Assembly (NCBI GenBank): GCA_910592005.1
Contig: CAJVPP010001624.1
Coordinates: 1-18,852, forward strand
DNA length: 18,852 nt
From: Funneliformis mosseae
Taxonomy: Eukaryota; Glomeromycota; Glomeromycetes; Glomerales; Glomeraceae
Direction: 5' to 3'
Part shown: one piece after another, positions 18,401-18,852 of the stretch
Layout of the letters: the number at the start of each line of letters is the position of its first letter
Position numbering within the stretch: position 1 is the stretch's first letter
The notes under the pieces: generated by a model
The model's input: only the letters and a program-made list of their open reading frames with translations
Databases searched by the model: none
What the model was told of the DNA's origin: nothing
Position numbers and translations under genes: made by a program

Positions 18401-18598
18401 TTACCAAAAAAAATAGGTTATAAAGTTACCAAATTTCTGAGATTGCATGGTCTCAAAAAAATGTCAAGAAAAAATTTCAAGATATATATTATTTTTGATA
18501 ATTTTTTTGATTTTAATCTTCTTACTAGCTGGAAAACTATCTATACTAACATGATCTTTTAACAGTCTAACAATAATACCTAGTACCCTTTTCACGTT
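18401..18598 (-). pseudogene. Possible fragment of a second coiled-coil family copy
   Basis: A single minus-strand frame of 66 codons with one TGA reads VKRVLGIIVRLLKDHVSID, ASKKIKIKKIIKNNIYLEIF, stop, then FFETMQSQKFGN, ending at TAA 18401-18403. The last part parallels IFETTQSHKSDN inside the neighbouring pseudogene (about 17752-17717), and the nucleotide stretches containing GGTCTCAAAAA are also alike. It may be a fragment of a tandem copy. Weak but specific. Confidence 0.35.
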
Positions 18599-18749
18599 GT
18601 TTCAGAGTAACTTTAGATTTTCTTTAATGATAGATTTTGTGAGATTAATCTGATATTCGCTTCTACTCGTTATCACTGGGTTCGTTTTCGTTATCTTAAC
18701 GTCTAAGTTGAAAGGCTGCGGCAGCTGATTCTATACGTTAGAGTTTCCG

Positions 18750-18779
18750 ACCTTAGGATTTTCTCTAAGTCCTATAGGT
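18750..18779 (-). repeat. Hairpin with the CTTAGAG loop motif on the minus strand
   Basis: ACCTTAGGA (18750-18758) pairs with TCCTATAGGT (18770-18779) with one bulged base. On the minus strand the loop reads CTTAGAGAAAA. The surrounding 18600-18852 is less AT-rich than the rest of the right half and has no supported reading frame; CGTCTTAGA recurs near 18815. Confidence 0.5.
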
Positions 18780-18852
18780 ATCCGTTATACTTGAATCAAC
18801 TCGGCAATTTATCACGTCTTAGAACTTAAGATATGTTAGTCGAACTCGTAAT

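Overview
The window looks like repeat-rich nuclear DNA of an arbuscular mycorrhizal fungus (Glomeromycotina, most like Rhizophagus). This rests on very AT-rich sequence outside one retrotransposon, short GT-AG introns of 67-86 bp, and several decayed frames that I recall, from memory and unchecked, as multicopy proteins of that group. No intact gene is present. Every protein-coding stretch I can support is broken by stops or frameshifts, so the window reads as a graveyard of mobile elements and multicopy genes. No tRNA, rRNA or CRISPR array was seen.

Layout. Positions 1 to about 3370 (minus strand) hold the 5' part of a LINE retrotransposon. ORF1 has two RRM-like modules and a CCHC zinc knuckle and is interrupted by four stops. 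ORF2 begins with an apurinic-type endonuclease domain whose catalytic motifs all survive; it runs off the left edge before the reverse transcriptase. Positions 3484-5369 (plus) hold a relic of a large DNA element, probably Polinton/Maverick-like: the tail of a DDE integrase, then in the same reading frame a zinc-ribbon plus PD-(D/E)XK-like nuclease, then an A32-like packaging ATPase with recognisable Walker regions. Positions 5553-6447 carry coiled-coil gene fragments and an inverted repeat. Positions 6679-8017 are a complete but dead Tc1/mariner element of about 1.34 kb with terminal inverted repeats and flanking TA.

Positions 8311-9312 and 10560-11741 (minus) and 12804-13522 (plus) each hold a long decayed coding frame of unknown function. 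Positions 13756-15362 (minus) hold a spliced pseudogene of six exons whose five introns still have GT-AG borders; related open sequence continues to about 15990. Positions 16047-16230 hold three degenerate repeats of about 66 bp. In two of them the hairpin stems differ in sequence yet still pair, around a constant TCTTAGAG loop. A small plus-strand relic follows at 16342-16684. Positions 16771-18318 (minus) are a decayed coiled-coil protein gene with pieces of related copies nearby (6331-6447, 18401-18598). The right end (about 18600-18852) is less AT-rich and has a hairpin whose loop carries the same CTTAGAG motif on the minus strand.

The relics do not form one working pathway. The integrase, nuclease and ATPase probably belonged to one element. 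The LINE and Tc1 element are separate insertions, and the rest look like members of dispersed gene families. Family assignments come from reading translations by eye; database searches would settle them.
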